DNA from: Nocardioides sp. W7
Lineage (GTDB): Bacteria; Actinomycetota; Actinomycetes; Propionibacteriales; Nocardioidaceae
Assembly: GCF_022919075.1 (NCBI RefSeq)
Contig: NZ_CP095078.1
Span: 3,348,001 to 3,412,000, forward strand
Direction of reading: 5' to 3'
DNA length: 64,000 nt
The notes beneath the pieces were generated by a model. The model was not told the origin of the DNA and did not search any database. It worked only from the letters and a program-made list of their open reading frames with translations. Position numbers and translations under genes: made by a program. Shown here in pieces: positions 43,675 through 52,248 of the stretch (position 1 is the first letter of the stretch; the number at the start of each line of letters is the position of its first letter).

Positions 43675-43710
43675 GAGGCGCCCGTCCCGGTTGTTCGGGG
43701 CGGGCGCCTC
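43675..43710. terminator. hairpin, probable bidirectional terminator
   Basis: GAGGCGCCCG at 43675... pairs with CGGGCGCCTC at 43701-43710, and an inner CCCG/CGGG extends the stem across a TTGTT-type loop. It stands between the small membrane peptide and the IS element. No clear T tract follows on either side. Confidence 0.55.
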
Positions 43711-43764
43711 GTGCTTCGTCGATATCGTCGGTGGTGAGCGTGTCATTGGCGACGCGCGGTCAGG

Positions 43765-45110
43765 CTGATATGCGCGGGTTGGTTACCGCAGGACGGGGTG
43801 TTCGGCAGGAGCGGACCGCTTGTCTAGGACCGAGCGTCGTCCGGATCAGCTGTGCTGGTCCGGACTGCTCATAGCTGTTTCGCGGGTCGCTCCACGCGCT
43901 GCTTCCACCACGTTGGTCGATGAAGCAGTCAGGGTTGGCCGGGCTCGGGTCAGTCCTCGAGGACGGCCAGGGACCAGCACCAGCCGGCCAGCTCGCGGGC
44001 GATCGCGACGTTGGCGACCACGTGCCGCTTGCGACGGGCCCGGAAGGTGTCCCAGCGGGCGTTCAGCCGCCGGTTGCCGGCGTCACCGCGGGCCCGGGCT
44101 GCTGGTGATGCGAGCTCCCAGCGATCACGCATGGTCTTTCCCGGCCGATAGTGGGCCCGGTGGTGCCAGGCGGCCTCGACCAGCAGCCGACGCAGGTGGG
44201 TGTTGCCGGTCTTGGTGATCGAGCCCTGGACCCGGCTCGCCCCGGAGGAGTACTCCGACGGCACCAGACCGACGAACGAGCCGATGGTGTTGCCGGTGAA
44301 CCGGTGCCAGTCACCGACCTCAACGGCCAACGCGAACCCGGTCAGGGTGCTGACCCCGCGCAGGCAGCCGAGTCGGCGCACGATCGGGGTGAACTCGGAG
44401 TCCGCCGCCATCACGGCGATCGCGTCATCGAGCCGGTCGCGGCGCGCTTTCACGGCGAGCACGGCGTCGTAGTCGGACTCGAACGTCAGCTGCAGCGCGG
44501 GCGCATCGAAGCGCTGTCGGCGTAGCCAGGCGTCGTGGGTGGTGGTCCAGGCGTGACCGCCGGAGTAGACGATCCCTTGGCGCAGCAGAAGTTTCGACAA
44601 CCGGTGCCGGGCCCGCATCAGGTCACCGCGAGCGTCCTCCCGAGCGCGGACCAGGTCGCGGGCGTTCTCCTGTCCCACGCTCGGCACCGACACCGCGACG
44701 TACTCGTCGAGTCGCAGCAATCGGGCCAGGTGCACCGCGTCCTTGGCGTCGGTCTTGACCCGATCGCCCGAAGGTCGCTGCAGTTTCGACGGAGCGACGA
44801 CCTCGCACCGGATCCCGGCCGCGGCCAGTGCCCGCGACAGGCCGAATCCCGTCGGGCCAGCCTCGTAGGCCACCGCGACCGGCCCCGGAAGGTCCTGGAC
44901 CCAGGACCTGATGTGGTCATGAGACGGGGTCAGCTTCGCTTGGACGAGCTCGCCCGTGACGCCATCGATCGCCGCTGCCGCGACAGATCGTGCGTGCACG
45001 TCGAGCCCAACGCTCGTACGCTCGGTAAACACCGGGGCCTCCCACAATGTCGGATAGGCCGAGCAGGCGGCCCCTGCTCGGTAACCCACGAATCTTGTGA
45101 GTGAGGCCCC
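43765..45110 (-). mobile_element. IS110-family element, IS1111-like group (approximate borders)
   Basis: A full transposase gene lies between matching subterminal sequences: GGTTGGTTACCGCAGG at about 43777-43792 on the plus strand and, read on the minus strand, GTGGGTTACCGAGCAGG near 45086-45070. Such subterminal inverted repeats mark the IS1111 group of IS110. The 3' flank of the transposase (43775-43949) is non-coding and could hold the guide RNA. A hairpin CCGAGCAGG/CCTGCTCGG lies at the 5' end near 45060-45081. Confidence 0.65.
43950..45032 (-). CDS. IS110 family transposase (second element)
   Basis: A 360-residue DEDD transposase: SVGLDVHARSVAAAAIDGVT (first Asp), VAVAYEAGPTGFGLSRALAA (Glu), DRVKTDAKDAVHLARLLRLD (Asp pair) and a C-terminal region with FVGLVPSEYSSGASRVQGSI and TKTGNTHLRRLLVEAAWHHR, which is typical of IS1111/IS110 enzymes. 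It is not close to the first transposase in sequence, so these are independent insertions. GTG at 45032 follows GGGAGG. No frameshift is seen. Confidence 0.92.
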   Translation of the reverse strand: MFTERTSVGLDVHARSVAAAAIDGVTGELVQAKLTPSHDHIRSWVQDLPGPVAVAYEAGPTGFGLSRALAAAGIRCEVVAPSKLQRPSGDRVKTDAKDAVHLARLLRLDEYVAVSVPSVGQENARDLVRAREDARGDLMRARHRLSKLLLRQGIVYSGGHAWTTTHDAWLRRQRFDAPALQLTFESDYDAVLAVKARRDRLDDAIAVMAADSEFTPIVRRLGCLRGVSTLTGFALAVEVGDWHRFTGNTIGSFVGLVPSEYSSGASRVQGSITKTGNTHLRRLLVEAAWHHRAHYRPGKTMRDRWELASPAARARGDAGNRRLNARWDTFRARRKRHVVANVAIARELAGWCWSLAVLED

Positions 45111-45152
45111 GGCCCGCAACCCCGTCACTGCGACCGGGTCACGTCATACCGT

Positions 45153-45395
45153 CTAGCAGCCGGCCCCGCGCACTGTCCGGAGCCGCTTGTCGTCGTGCCG
45201 CCGGGCGAACTCGGCGATCGCCTGGGTCGTGCGGGAGAGCAGCTCGAAGAACGGGGCGGGCAGCCGCAACCTGTGGGTGACGTAGCGCCTGCTCGTGATC
45301 GCGAAGACGGAGTCGTCGGGCGACTCCGCGGCCCACCGGGCGTACGACGTGGGCCGCGGTGCGGCGCCGAGCGCGCGGTCGGTGGCGTTCTCCTG
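45153..45395 (-). pseudogene. fragment of a DUF72 family gene
   Basis: The minus strand encodes APRPTSYARWAAESPDDSVF followed by AITSRRYVTHRLRL, which matches the core of DUF72 (YecE-like) proteins (RPTSYARWA...P.DF.FA.K..RYITH.LRL). The N-terminal barrel strand and the C-terminal half are missing, and the tail (FFELLSRTTQAIAEFARRHD) does not fit the family. It lies between the second IS element and the HNH gene. Confidence 0.5.
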
Positions 45396-45455
45396 TCGAC
45401 AGCAGGCTGGCTCAAGGAGCCATTGAGGCTGGGAGGTCACCGTCGACGGCGCTCG

Positions 45456-46769
45456 TCAGGGCTGAGGCGGTGGGGTCGGTCGGGTGAGCTCGGTGGTGCC
45501 GGTGTGGTCGCGTTTGAAGACCAGACCGTTCGGGGTTTGCCACACGAAGGTGGTGCCGTCGAGCTTGTCGTAGCGCCACCTGGTGTGGGTCTTCGCGCGA
45601 TGGTGCCGTCGGCAGAGCGGGGCGATGTTGCAGTCGCAGGTGGGTCCGCCGCGGGCGGCGGGGTCGATGTGGTCGCAGTCGCATCTACGGGCCGGCTTGC
45701 GGCACCACGGGAACACGCAGCTGTGTTGGAGCAGGACCTGGCGTTCGCGGAGCCGGTCGGGGGTTTCGTAGGCGTCGACGTGGACGTGATCGTCGAGGTC
45801 GATGACCGGCTTGATCACGACCTGGGTGTCGGGGTTCGCGCACCAGCTGCGGACCTGGTCGGCGGAGACGAAGGAGCGGGTCTCCTCGACCCGGGCCAGG
45901 TGCAGGTCGTCGCTCCCGGTGGTGTCGCCGAGGGCGGCGTCGGAGAGGTGCACGTGCAGGACCACCTGGCGGGGCCGCTTCCGCTGAGGGTCGTCGGGCT
46001 CTTGAGCGTTGAGCTCCAACGACAACTGGCGCCGAGCCAGGTCGCCGACCGCGATCGAGCGGCGGATGTCGACCGGTACGTCGAGGCCGAGCTGGCCGAG
46101 TTCGCGGGCGCGGCGGGCGACGGCGTCTTCGAGGTCGAGGGCGTCGGCCAGGTCGAGGGTGCCGTGGACGTCGACGGTGCCGTCGAAGGAGACCTGTTGG
46201 CGGTCGATGTCGAAGTGCCGCTTCTCGAACGACGCCTCCCACCGGGCTTTGGCTTCGGCCGGGTCGTACGTCACCCGGGCCTCTTCAACGGTTCGGTCGA
46301 GCTGGGCGATCGAGACCTTGTGCGCCACCGGCGCAAGATGGGCGTCCACGTAGGCCGCCCCCTCCATGGGGAGGTCGTTGGTGGCTTTGGCGATCCGCCG
46401 CGCCTTCCACGCCGGCAGGTCCAGCGCCTGGACCCGGCCGTAGAGCCTCGGCAGCCGGTGCGCCAGCTCGACCGCATCACCGAGGTAGATCCGTCCGGCA
46501 TCGGTGGACAGACCGAGGGCGGCGGCGAACTCGAACACACTGAACTCCGCCACCAACGGCGCACCCTCGCCGGCGATCGCGACCGGCTCCTGACTGCCCG
46601 GGACCAGGCTCGCGGCCTCGTCGAGGGACTCGGTGGAGTGCATAGCCGCCCACGCCACCGCCGAGGCCAACAGATCAGCCTCCGCCCGGGCCGCGACCGT
46701 CCGGCGAGCACGCACGAACGCGAGCAACGCGGATGCGTCGTCGCAGTCGTGAAGCTCCCCGTTGGCCAT
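45456..46769 (-). CDS. DUF222/HNH endonuclease domain protein (13E12 repeat type)
   Basis: A 437-residue protein of the family present in many copies in actinobacteria. The N-terminal DUF222 region (LLAFVRARRTVAARAEADLL to about 290) is followed by a C-terminal HNH nuclease: CVFPWCRKPARRCDCDHIDP, then AARGGPTCDCNIAPLCRRHH with the zinc cysteines and catalytic His, and RAKTHTRWRYDKLDG. The family behaves like a selfish or mobile nuclease; its biological role is unclear. ATG at 46769 follows a TACATT -10 box by six bases, so the mRNA is probably leaderless. Confidence 0.87.
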   Translation of the reverse strand: MANGELHDCDDASALLAFVRARRTVAARAEADLLASAVAWAAMHSTESLDEAASLVPGSQEPVAIAGEGAPLVAEFSVFEFAAALGLSTDAGRIYLGDAVELAHRLPRLYGRVQALDLPAWKARRIAKATNDLPMEGAAYVDAHLAPVAHKVSIAQLDRTVEEARVTYDPAEAKARWEASFEKRHFDIDRQQVSFDGTVDVHGTLDLADALDLEDAVARRARELGQLGLDVPVDIRRSIAVGDLARRQLSLELNAQEPDDPQRKRPRQVVLHVHLSDAALGDTTGSDDLHLARVEETRSFVSADQVRSWCANPDTQVVIKPVIDLDDHVHVDAYETPDRLRERQVLLQHSCVFPWCRKPARRCDCDHIDPAARGGPTCDCNIAPLCRRHHRAKTHTRWRYDKLDGTTFVWQTPNGLVFKRDHTGTTELTRPTPPPQP

Positions 46770-47062
46770 ACCAGTAATGTAGTGAAGCCCACCGACAGTC
46801 CGGGTTGTTCTTCCACAGCGGTGACCCCAACGGTCGACCCGAAGCGACCGTGAGCCGACCAGCAGCCGCAACCAGGTACGTCGACCCGAGCGGACGACGA
46901 GCCCCCTATTTCATAGAAGGTCGTCGAACCAACCTGCTGCCAAGAGGAGACCTCCACCCACCGCCGTGCGGAAGCAGCGGAGCTCGACATCGCACGAGCC
47001 CTCCACGTCGGCGCCCAAACGGCCTGGCAGACAGACCCCCGACGAATCAACAACGACGACCG
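46770..47062. other. intergenic region, no gene seen
   Basis: About 290 bases between the HNH gene promoter and the 3' end of the IclR gene. No reading frame has protein-like composition and no hairpin stood out. Confidence 0.5.
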
Positions 47063-47812
47063 CTAGGCAGCGGGACCGAACATGCGGTGGGAGACGGCCC
47101 GGACGGCGTCGATCAGCAGCGGCGCGGTGCGGTCCAGGTCGAACCTCTCCCGCGAGACCACCGACATGCCGGCCACCAGGCCGTCGGGGCTGGCGATGCC
47201 CGCGGCCAGGCCGTTCATCACCCGGCAGGTGAGGACGGCTAGCCCGTTGCGGTGGCGTACGTGCGCGAGCTTGCGGTGGAAGTCCGGGAGATCGAGGGAG
47301 GGGTCCGGCCGCCGGTCGCGCAGCGACATCACCTGCTCCACCCGCTCGGGCGACAGCGGGGCCAGCAGGGCCCGACCCACGAGCGTCCGGTGCACCGCGA
47401 CGCGCGCGCCGACCGAGGACGGGATCTTGTGCGCGATCGCGCCGCCGACCTTCCCGACGAAGTGCACGCTGGAGCCCTCGAGCACGCCGAGGTTCACGCA
47501 CACCCCGGTCTGTGCCTGGAGGTGCTCCATCTCCGGCCGGGCCGCGGAGGTGAGCATCGCGTGGCTGTGGCTGCGGGCCGAGAGCGCCATCGAGCGCACG
47601 CCGAGTCGGTAGCCGCTCTCGTCGTGCTCGAGCCACTGGAAGCCGGTCAGCTGCCTCATGATCCGGAACGCCGTCGACTGGGGGAGTCCGGCGGCCGCCG
47701 CGACCTCCTCCAGCGACATCACGGTCGGGCCGTTCATGAAGACATCGAGGATGTCGGTCATCCGCTCGACCATGGACGGTCTGTGCTCCTGGACCGCTCC
47801 GCTGCGTGCCAT
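47063..47812 (-). CDS. IclR family transcriptional regulator
   Basis: A 249-residue regulator. The N-terminal helix-turn-helix is MVERMTDILDVFMNGPTVMS with EEVAAAAGLPQSTAFRIMRQ; the C-terminal ligand-binding domain has SGYRLGVRSMALSARSHSHA, TGVCVNLGVLEGSSVHFVGK and AGIASPDGLVAGMSVVSRER. It is divergent from the acyl-CoA cluster at 47939. The ATG has GGAGGTAGGAG upstream. Its likely sites are the 20-bp elements at 47881 and 54232. IclR members can activate or repress; the poor -10 box of the 47939 gene suggests activation. Confidence 0.9.
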   Translation of the reverse strand: MARSGAVQEHRPSMVERMTDILDVFMNGPTVMSLEEVAAAAGLPQSTAFRIMRQLTGFQWLEHDESGYRLGVRSMALSARSHSHAMLTSAARPEMEHLQAQTGVCVNLGVLEGSSVHFVGKVGGAIAHKIPSSVGARVAVHRTLVGRALLAPLSPERVEQVMSLRDRRPDPSLDLPDFHRKLAHVRHRNGLAVLTCRVMNGLAAGIASPDGLVAGMSVVSRERFDLDRTAPLLIDAVRAVSHRMFGPAA

Positions 47813-47880
47813 CTCCTACCTCCACCTGCCCGGCCCCGAACGCTCGGATGTTCCGGTCGCGCGAACGTAGCGCACACGTC

Positions 47881-47900
47881 GCTTTCAGCCATTGAAAGTG
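47881..47900. promoter_or_regulatory. operator-like palindrome, copy 1 (probable IclR site)
   Basis: GCTTTCAGCCATTGAAAGTG is an imperfect palindrome (CTTTCA...TGAAAG). It starts 58 bases before the ATG of the first catabolic gene, between it and iclR. Copy 2 at 54232 matches it in 16 of 20 positions. Confidence 0.7.
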
Positions 47901-47938
47901 CCGATCTCGCTGACGGCCGGGGTTGCCAGACTCCCGAC

Positions 47939-48400
47939 ATGCAGCAACCCGTCCCATCTGACCTGCTCACGGCTCCCTACACGATCGAGTTCGGCTTCAG
48001 CCGGACGGTCGGTCCGGTGATCGGGGAGTTCCTGACCGGACTGCGGGACGGAGTCCTGACGGGCGCCACCACGGCGTCCGGCAGGGTGCTATGCCCGGCC
48101 CTGGAGTTCGAGCCCGGGACCGGCATCCCGACCACCGGCTCGGTGCCGCTCGAACCGACCGGCACGGTCACCTCCTGGACCTGGGTCCCGGCGCGGCCGG
48201 GCGACCCGGTCGGCCACGACTTCGCCTGGGCGCTGGTCCTCGTCGACGGTGCCGACACGGCGCTCTTCCACGCCGTCGACACCGGCGGGGACGCCGACCG
48301 GATGCACACCGGGATGCGCGTGCGGATCCGGTGGAGCCAGGAGCGGGTCGGCTCGATCCGGGACCTCGCCTGCTTCGAACCCGTCGAGGAGGAGCAGTGA
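47939..48400 (+). CDS. OB-fold DUF35 domain protein (first)
   Basis: A 153-residue protein of the DUF35/OB-fold group: YTIEFGFSRTVGPVIGEFLT, GVLTGATTASGRVLCPALEF, GTVTSWTWVPARPGDP and FAWALVLVDGADTALFHAVD. It lacks the paired cysteines of the zinc ribbon (only one Cys near GRVLCP). In steroid catabolism DUF35 proteins bind Ltp thiolase-like partners and form retro-aldolases. First gene of the cluster; the ATG follows CAGACT by six bases, a poor -10 box. The stop overlaps the next gene. Confidence 0.82.
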   Translation: MQQPVPSDLLTAPYTIEFGFSRTVGPVIGEFLTGLRDGVLTGATTASGRVLCPALEFEPGTGIPTTGSVPLEPTGTVTSWTWVPARPGDPVGHDFAWALVLVDGADTALFHAVDTGGDADRMHTGMRVRIRWSQERVGSIRDLACFEPVEEEQ

Positions 48401-48876
48401 GCGGACCGACCACCGAGCCGGTGACCGTGCTCGGATCGCAGTACAAGGTGGACTACACCTACGTCGCCGGAGCCGGACGGAGCCGCTTCCTCGGCGGCCT
48501 GGCCGAGGGCCGGCTGCTGGCCCGCCGGTGCCCCTCGTGCGGCCAGGTCTACCTGCCCGCACCGAGCTTCTGCTCACGCTGCCTGACCGGGCTCGACGAG
48601 CCGTTCGAGGTCTCGGGGCGCGGCCGGATCGCGACGTACTGCGTCGTGAACTTCCCGTTCCCCGGCCAGACCGAGACCCCGCCGTACGTCGTCGCCTACA
48701 TCCGGCTCGACGGCGTCGACACCCGTCTGATGCACCGGATCTCCGGCATCGAGCAGGACCGGGTCGCCATCGACCTGGAGGTGGAGCCGGTGTGGGTGGA
48801 GCCCGATCAGCTGGCCGCCACCCTCGACAGCATCCGGTACTTCCGGCCGGTGCGGAAGGAGGACGACCATGCGTGA
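48397..48876 (+). CDS. Zn-ribbon OB-fold DUF35 protein (second)
   Basis: A 159-residue protein with a complete rubredoxin-like zinc ribbon CPSCGQVYLPAPSFCSRC at about residues 45-62, then an OB-fold (GRIATYCVVNFPFPGQTETP, VVAYIRLDGVDTRLMHRISG). This is the ChsH2-type DUF35 partner of Ltp proteins. It probably forms a complex with one of the two downstream Ltp proteins. GTG at 48397 overlaps the previous stop; its own stop lies 8 bases inside the next gene. Confidence 0.87.
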   Translation: MSGPTTEPVTVLGSQYKVDYTYVAGAGRSRFLGGLAEGRLLARRCPSCGQVYLPAPSFCSRCLTGLDEPFEVSGRGRIATYCVVNFPFPGQTETPPYVVAYIRLDGVDTRLMHRISGIEQDRVAIDLEVEPVWVEPDQLAATLDSIRYFRPVRKEDDHA

Positions 48877-49948
48877 GGTCGCCGTCGTCGCGTTCGCCCA
48901 GTCCGTCCAGGACCACGCGAACCGCGAATCGGACATGGCCGAGATCCTGCTCCCCGTGGTCTCCGGGGTCCTCGACTCGGTGGGTCTCACCCGGGACCAG
49001 GTGGACTTCTTCGCCTCCGGGAGCCACGACTTCTTCGAGGGACGCACCTTCGCCTACATCGACTCGCTCGACGCCGTCGGTGCCTGGCCGCCGATCTCGG
49101 AGTCGCACGTGGAGATGGACGCGGCCTGGGCCCTGGCCGAGGCCTGGTCGTGGCTGCAGCTGGGCGAGGGCGACATCGCCCTGGTCTACGGCGTCGGGTG
49201 CGGGACCAGGGTGCACGACCTCGACGACGTGATGCCCACCCAGCTCGACCCCTACTACCTGGCGCCGCTGCGCCCGCACCAGGACGCGCTGGCCGGGATC
49301 CAGGCTCGCGCCTGCCTGGAGGCCGGCATCACCGACGAGCGCCGGATGGCCGAGGTGGTCTCCCGCTCCCTGGCCGCTGCGAGCGACAGCCGGACGGCGT
49401 GGCGCTCGGGTGACTACCCCAGCGACGACCTGATGGAGCTGCCGTACGTCGCCTCTCCGCTGCGCTCCTTCGACGTCGCTCCGGTCGTCGACGCGGCCGC
49501 CGCCGTCGTACTCGCCACCGGGGACGTCGCCCGGAGGCTGTGCGGCCGTCCGGCCTGGATCCGGGGCCTGGACCACCGGATCGAGACGCACTACCCGGGA
49601 GCACGGGACCTGACCAGGTCGCCCTCGACCGAGACGGCACTGGCCACGGTGGTCCGCCAGGCCGCGGAGGCGGGTACGACGCTGCGTCCGGATGCGGCCG
49701 AGCTGCACCTCGAGTACAGCCACCAGGAGGCGATCCTCGCCAACGCGCTGGGACTCTCCGAGTCGGTCGCCGTCAACCCGTCCGGGGGACCGCTCGCCGG
49801 TCGGCCGGTGACCGCCACGGGCCTGGCCCGGGTGGGGGAGGCGGCGGCCCTGATCCACCGCGGCGGCGCGGACCAGGTGCTGGCCCACGCGACCCACGGC
49901 CCCGTCCTGCAACAGAACCTGGTCTGTCTCCTGGAGGGGGAACGGTGA
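48869..49948 (+). CDS. thiolase-like lipid-transfer protein (Ltp) without thiolase active site, first
   Basis: A 359-residue protein with the thiolase fold. All three thiolase motifs are altered: the nucleophile region reads SHVEMDAAWALAEAWSWL with no Cys, the middle motif LHLEYSHQEAILANALGL replaces VHDCFS, and the C-terminal GHPxGATG reads GRPVTATG. This is expected for Ltp2-like retro-aldolases, which use tyrosines instead. It should cleave a beta-hydroxyacyl-CoA side chain together with a DUF35 partner. ATG at 48869 overlaps the upstream gene by eight bases. Confidence 0.84.
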   Translation: MREVAVVAFAQSVQDHANRESDMAEILLPVVSGVLDSVGLTRDQVDFFASGSHDFFEGRTFAYIDSLDAVGAWPPISESHVEMDAAWALAEAWSWLQLGEGDIALVYGVGCGTRVHDLDDVMPTQLDPYYLAPLRPHQDALAGIQARACLEAGITDERRMAEVVSRSLAAASDSRTAWRSGDYPSDDLMELPYVASPLRSFDVAPVVDAAAAVVLATGDVARRLCGRPAWIRGLDHRIETHYPGARDLTRSPSTETALATVVRQAAEAGTTLRPDAAELHLEYSHQEAILANALGLSESVAVNPSGGPLAGRPVTATGLARVGEAAALIHRGGADQVLAHATHGPVLQQNLVCLLEGER

Positions 49949-51108
49949 GCAAGCGAGTCGCAGTGGTCGGGGTCGGCCAGGGGAAGCAGGCCAAGCGCCG
50001 CGAGGTCTCGATCGCGGCCATGGTGTACGAGGCGGTGGCCGCCGCGATGGCCGATGCCGAGGTGGACTCCAGCCAGATCGATGCCGTGATCCTCTCCAAG
50101 ACCCCGGATCTCTTCGACGGCGTGATGATGCCCGAGCTCTACCTCGCCGACGCGATGGGAGCCGTGGGTCTGCCGGTCACCCGGGTCTTCACCGGCGGCA
50201 GCGTCGGCGGCCACGCCGCGATCTACGGCGCGCACCTCATCCAGGCCGGGTTGGCCCGACGGGTGCTGGTGGTGGCCTACTCCAAGGAGTCGGAGGGCGA
50301 CTTCACCTGGGCCCTGTCGCGTCCCCGGCCGTTCACCCCGAACCTGGGCGCCGGCGCCGGCGGTCACTTCGCGCCGGTGATCCGCGAGTACATCCGCCGC
50401 TCCGGCGCACCCGAGCACATCGGCTGGCAGACCGCGGTCAACCACCGGCTGAACGCGACCCGGAACCCGTACGCCCACATCCAGCGTCCCGACATCACCA
50501 TCGAGAAGGTCCGCGAGTCGCCGATGCTGTGGGACCCGATCCGGTTCCTGGAGTCCTGCCCCTCCTCCGACGGGTCGTGTGCCGTCGTGCTCGCGGCCGA
50601 GGAGGAGGTCGGCAGTACGCCGCGTCCGCCGGCGTGGATCCACGGCATGGCCTGGCGCACCGAGACCGGTCACTTCGCCGGCCGCGACGAGGTCAACCCG
50701 AGGGCCGGCACCGAGTGCGCGATGGACGTCTACCAGCAGGCCGGGATCACCGATCCCGCCACCGAGGTCGACGCGGCCGAGCTCTACATCCCCTACAGCT
50801 GGTTCGAGCCGATCTGGCTGGAGAACCTCGGCCTCGCCCCGATCGGCGAGGGCTGGAAACGGGTCGACGACGGCACCACCGCCTTCGAGGGCAGCCAGCC
50901 GATCAACGCCTCCGGCGGGGTGCTCTCCGGCAACCCGACCGGAGCCACCGGCCTGATCCGGTTCGCCGAGGCGGCACTGCAGGTGCGCGGCCTGGCCGGC
51001 GACCATCAGGTGGACGGGGCCCGCAAGGTGGTCGGCCACGCCATGGGCGGCGCGGCGCAGTTCCATGCGATGTGGCTCGTCGGCAGCGAACGGCCGGGTG
51101 AGCACTGA
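49945..51108 (+). CDS. thiolase-like lipid-transfer protein (Ltp) without thiolase active site, second
   Basis: A 387-residue thiolase-fold protein. The nucleophile loop is RVFTGGSVGGHAAIYGAHLI (no Cys), the middle motif is LYIPYSWFEPIWLENLGL and the last motif is SGNPTGATGLIRFAEAALQV (His of GHP replaced by Asn). It differs from the first Ltp in the three sites and may be its partner in a hetero-oligomer or a second aldolase. GTG at 49945 overlaps the previous stop. In front of the acyl-CoA dehydrogenase pair the order matches Ltp/ChsE gene sets of steroid degraders. Confidence 0.84.
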   Translation: MSKRVAVVGVGQGKQAKRREVSIAAMVYEAVAAAMADAEVDSSQIDAVILSKTPDLFDGVMMPELYLADAMGAVGLPVTRVFTGGSVGGHAAIYGAHLIQAGLARRVLVVAYSKESEGDFTWALSRPRPFTPNLGAGAGGHFAPVIREYIRRSGAPEHIGWQTAVNHRLNATRNPYAHIQRPDITIEKVRESPMLWDPIRFLESCPSSDGSCAVVLAAEEEVGSTPRPPAWIHGMAWRTETGHFAGRDEVNPRAGTECAMDVYQQAGITDPATEVDAAELYIPYSWFEPIWLENLGLAPIGEGWKRVDDGTTAFEGSQPINASGGVLSGNPTGATGLIRFAEAALQVRGLAGDHQVDGARKVVGHAMGGAAQFHAMWLVGSERPGEH

Positions 51109-52247
51109 TGGACTTCGCCCTCACCGAGGACCAGGACGCGGTCCGCGACCTCGCCGCCAGGATCCTCGGCGACCTGGTCACCGTGGACCGGCTCCGGCAG
51201 CTGGAGTCCGGACCGGAGTGGCTGGACCGGTCGACCTGGTCGGCCATGGCCCGGTCCCACCTGGTCGACGTCTCGCTGCCCGACGGGGTGGGCGGCAGCG
51301 GGCTCGGCCTGCTCGAGACGTGTCTGGTCCTCGAGCAGGTGGGCCGCACCCTGGCCCATGTGCCGATGCTCTCCTCGATCGTCGCGGGGGCGCTGCCGGT
51401 GGCCCGGTTCGGCACCGACGCACAGCGCGAGCAGCTCCTCCCGGCGGCGGCCCGGGGCGAGACGATCCTGGCTTCGGCCCTGGAGGACCCGGACACCTCG
51501 ATCACCGGGCACGACGTACGCACGGCCCGGACCGCGACCGGGTGGCGCCTCGATGGTCACGCCTCCCGCGTCGCCGGCGGCACGTTCGCCGACGTACTCC
51601 TGGTGCCGGCGCGCGCCGAGGACGGCGCGGTCACGGTCTTCCTGGTCCCCACCGATGCCGAGGGGCTGGCCCTCGCGCCGGTCCGGACCACCAACCGCGA
51701 GCCCGAGGCCGACCTCGTCCTGACCGGGGTCGAGGTGGCAGCCGACGCGGTCCTCGGAGACCCCGGCGCCGGCGACGAGGTCGTCGCCTGGGCCCGCGCC
51801 CGGGTCGTCGTCGGACTCTGCGCGACCCAGCTCGGCGTCCTCCACCGCGCACTCGAGCTGATGGCCGAGTACACCTCCGAGCGCGAGGCGTTCGGCCGGC
51901 CGCTGGCCCACAACCAGGCCGTGCGGCAGCGGGTGGCCGACTGCTACATCGACGTCGAGGCCGTGCGCCTCACGCTCTGGCAGGCGATCTGGGCACTCGA
52001 GTCGGGAGGGCCGGCCGAGTCCCAGGTGGCCGTGGCCAAGTTCTGGTGCGCCGAGGCCGGGCACCGGGTCGGCCACGCCGCGGTGCACCTGCACGGCGGC
52101 GTGGGCGTGGACGTGGAGCACCCGGTCCACCGGTACTTCATCGGGGCCAAGAAGAACGAGTTCACCCTGGGCAACGCCTCGCAGCAGCTCAGCGCCATCG
52201 GTGCGCTGCTCGCCGACGAGTCGACGCCGATCGGGATCGAGGCCTGA
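51108..52247 (+). CDS. acyl-CoA dehydrogenase family protein (first of a pair)
   Basis: A 379-residue acyl-CoA dehydrogenase-fold protein: MDFALTEDQDAVRDLAARIL, LGLLETCLVLEQVGRTLAHV, YTSEREAFGRPLAHNQAVRQ and VHLHGGVGVDVEHPVHRYFI. The usual FAD-contact segment WxxT/S in the middle is weak here (TGWRLDGHASRVAGGTFADV). In mycobacterial steroid enzymes (ChsE1-ChsE2) two unlike subunits share one FAD site, and this gene pair has the same layout. The ATG overlaps the upstream stop. Confidence 0.87.
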   Translation: MDFALTEDQDAVRDLAARILGDLVTVDRLRQLESGPEWLDRSTWSAMARSHLVDVSLPDGVGGSGLGLLETCLVLEQVGRTLAHVPMLSSIVAGALPVARFGTDAQREQLLPAAARGETILASALEDPDTSITGHDVRTARTATGWRLDGHASRVAGGTFADVLLVPARAEDGAVTVFLVPTDAEGLALAPVRTTNREPEADLVLTGVEVAADAVLGDPGAGDEVVAWARARVVVGLCATQLGVLHRALELMAEYTSEREAFGRPLAHNQAVRQRVADCYIDVEAVRLTLWQAIWALESGGPAESQVAVAKFWCAEAGHRVGHAAVHLHGGVGVDVEHPVHRYFIGAKKNEFTLGNASQQLSAIGALLADESTPIGIEA

Positions 52248-52248
52248 G

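Noticed and set aside
45195-46853. 552-codon open frame opposite the HNH gene
   Set aside because: Shadow frame of low-complexity Gly/Val/Asp composition; the minus strand has DUF222 and HNH motifs.
48089-49912. 607-codon minus-strand frame across the DUF35 and Ltp genes
   Set aside because: Antisense shadow over three overlapping plus-strand genes with recognised families.
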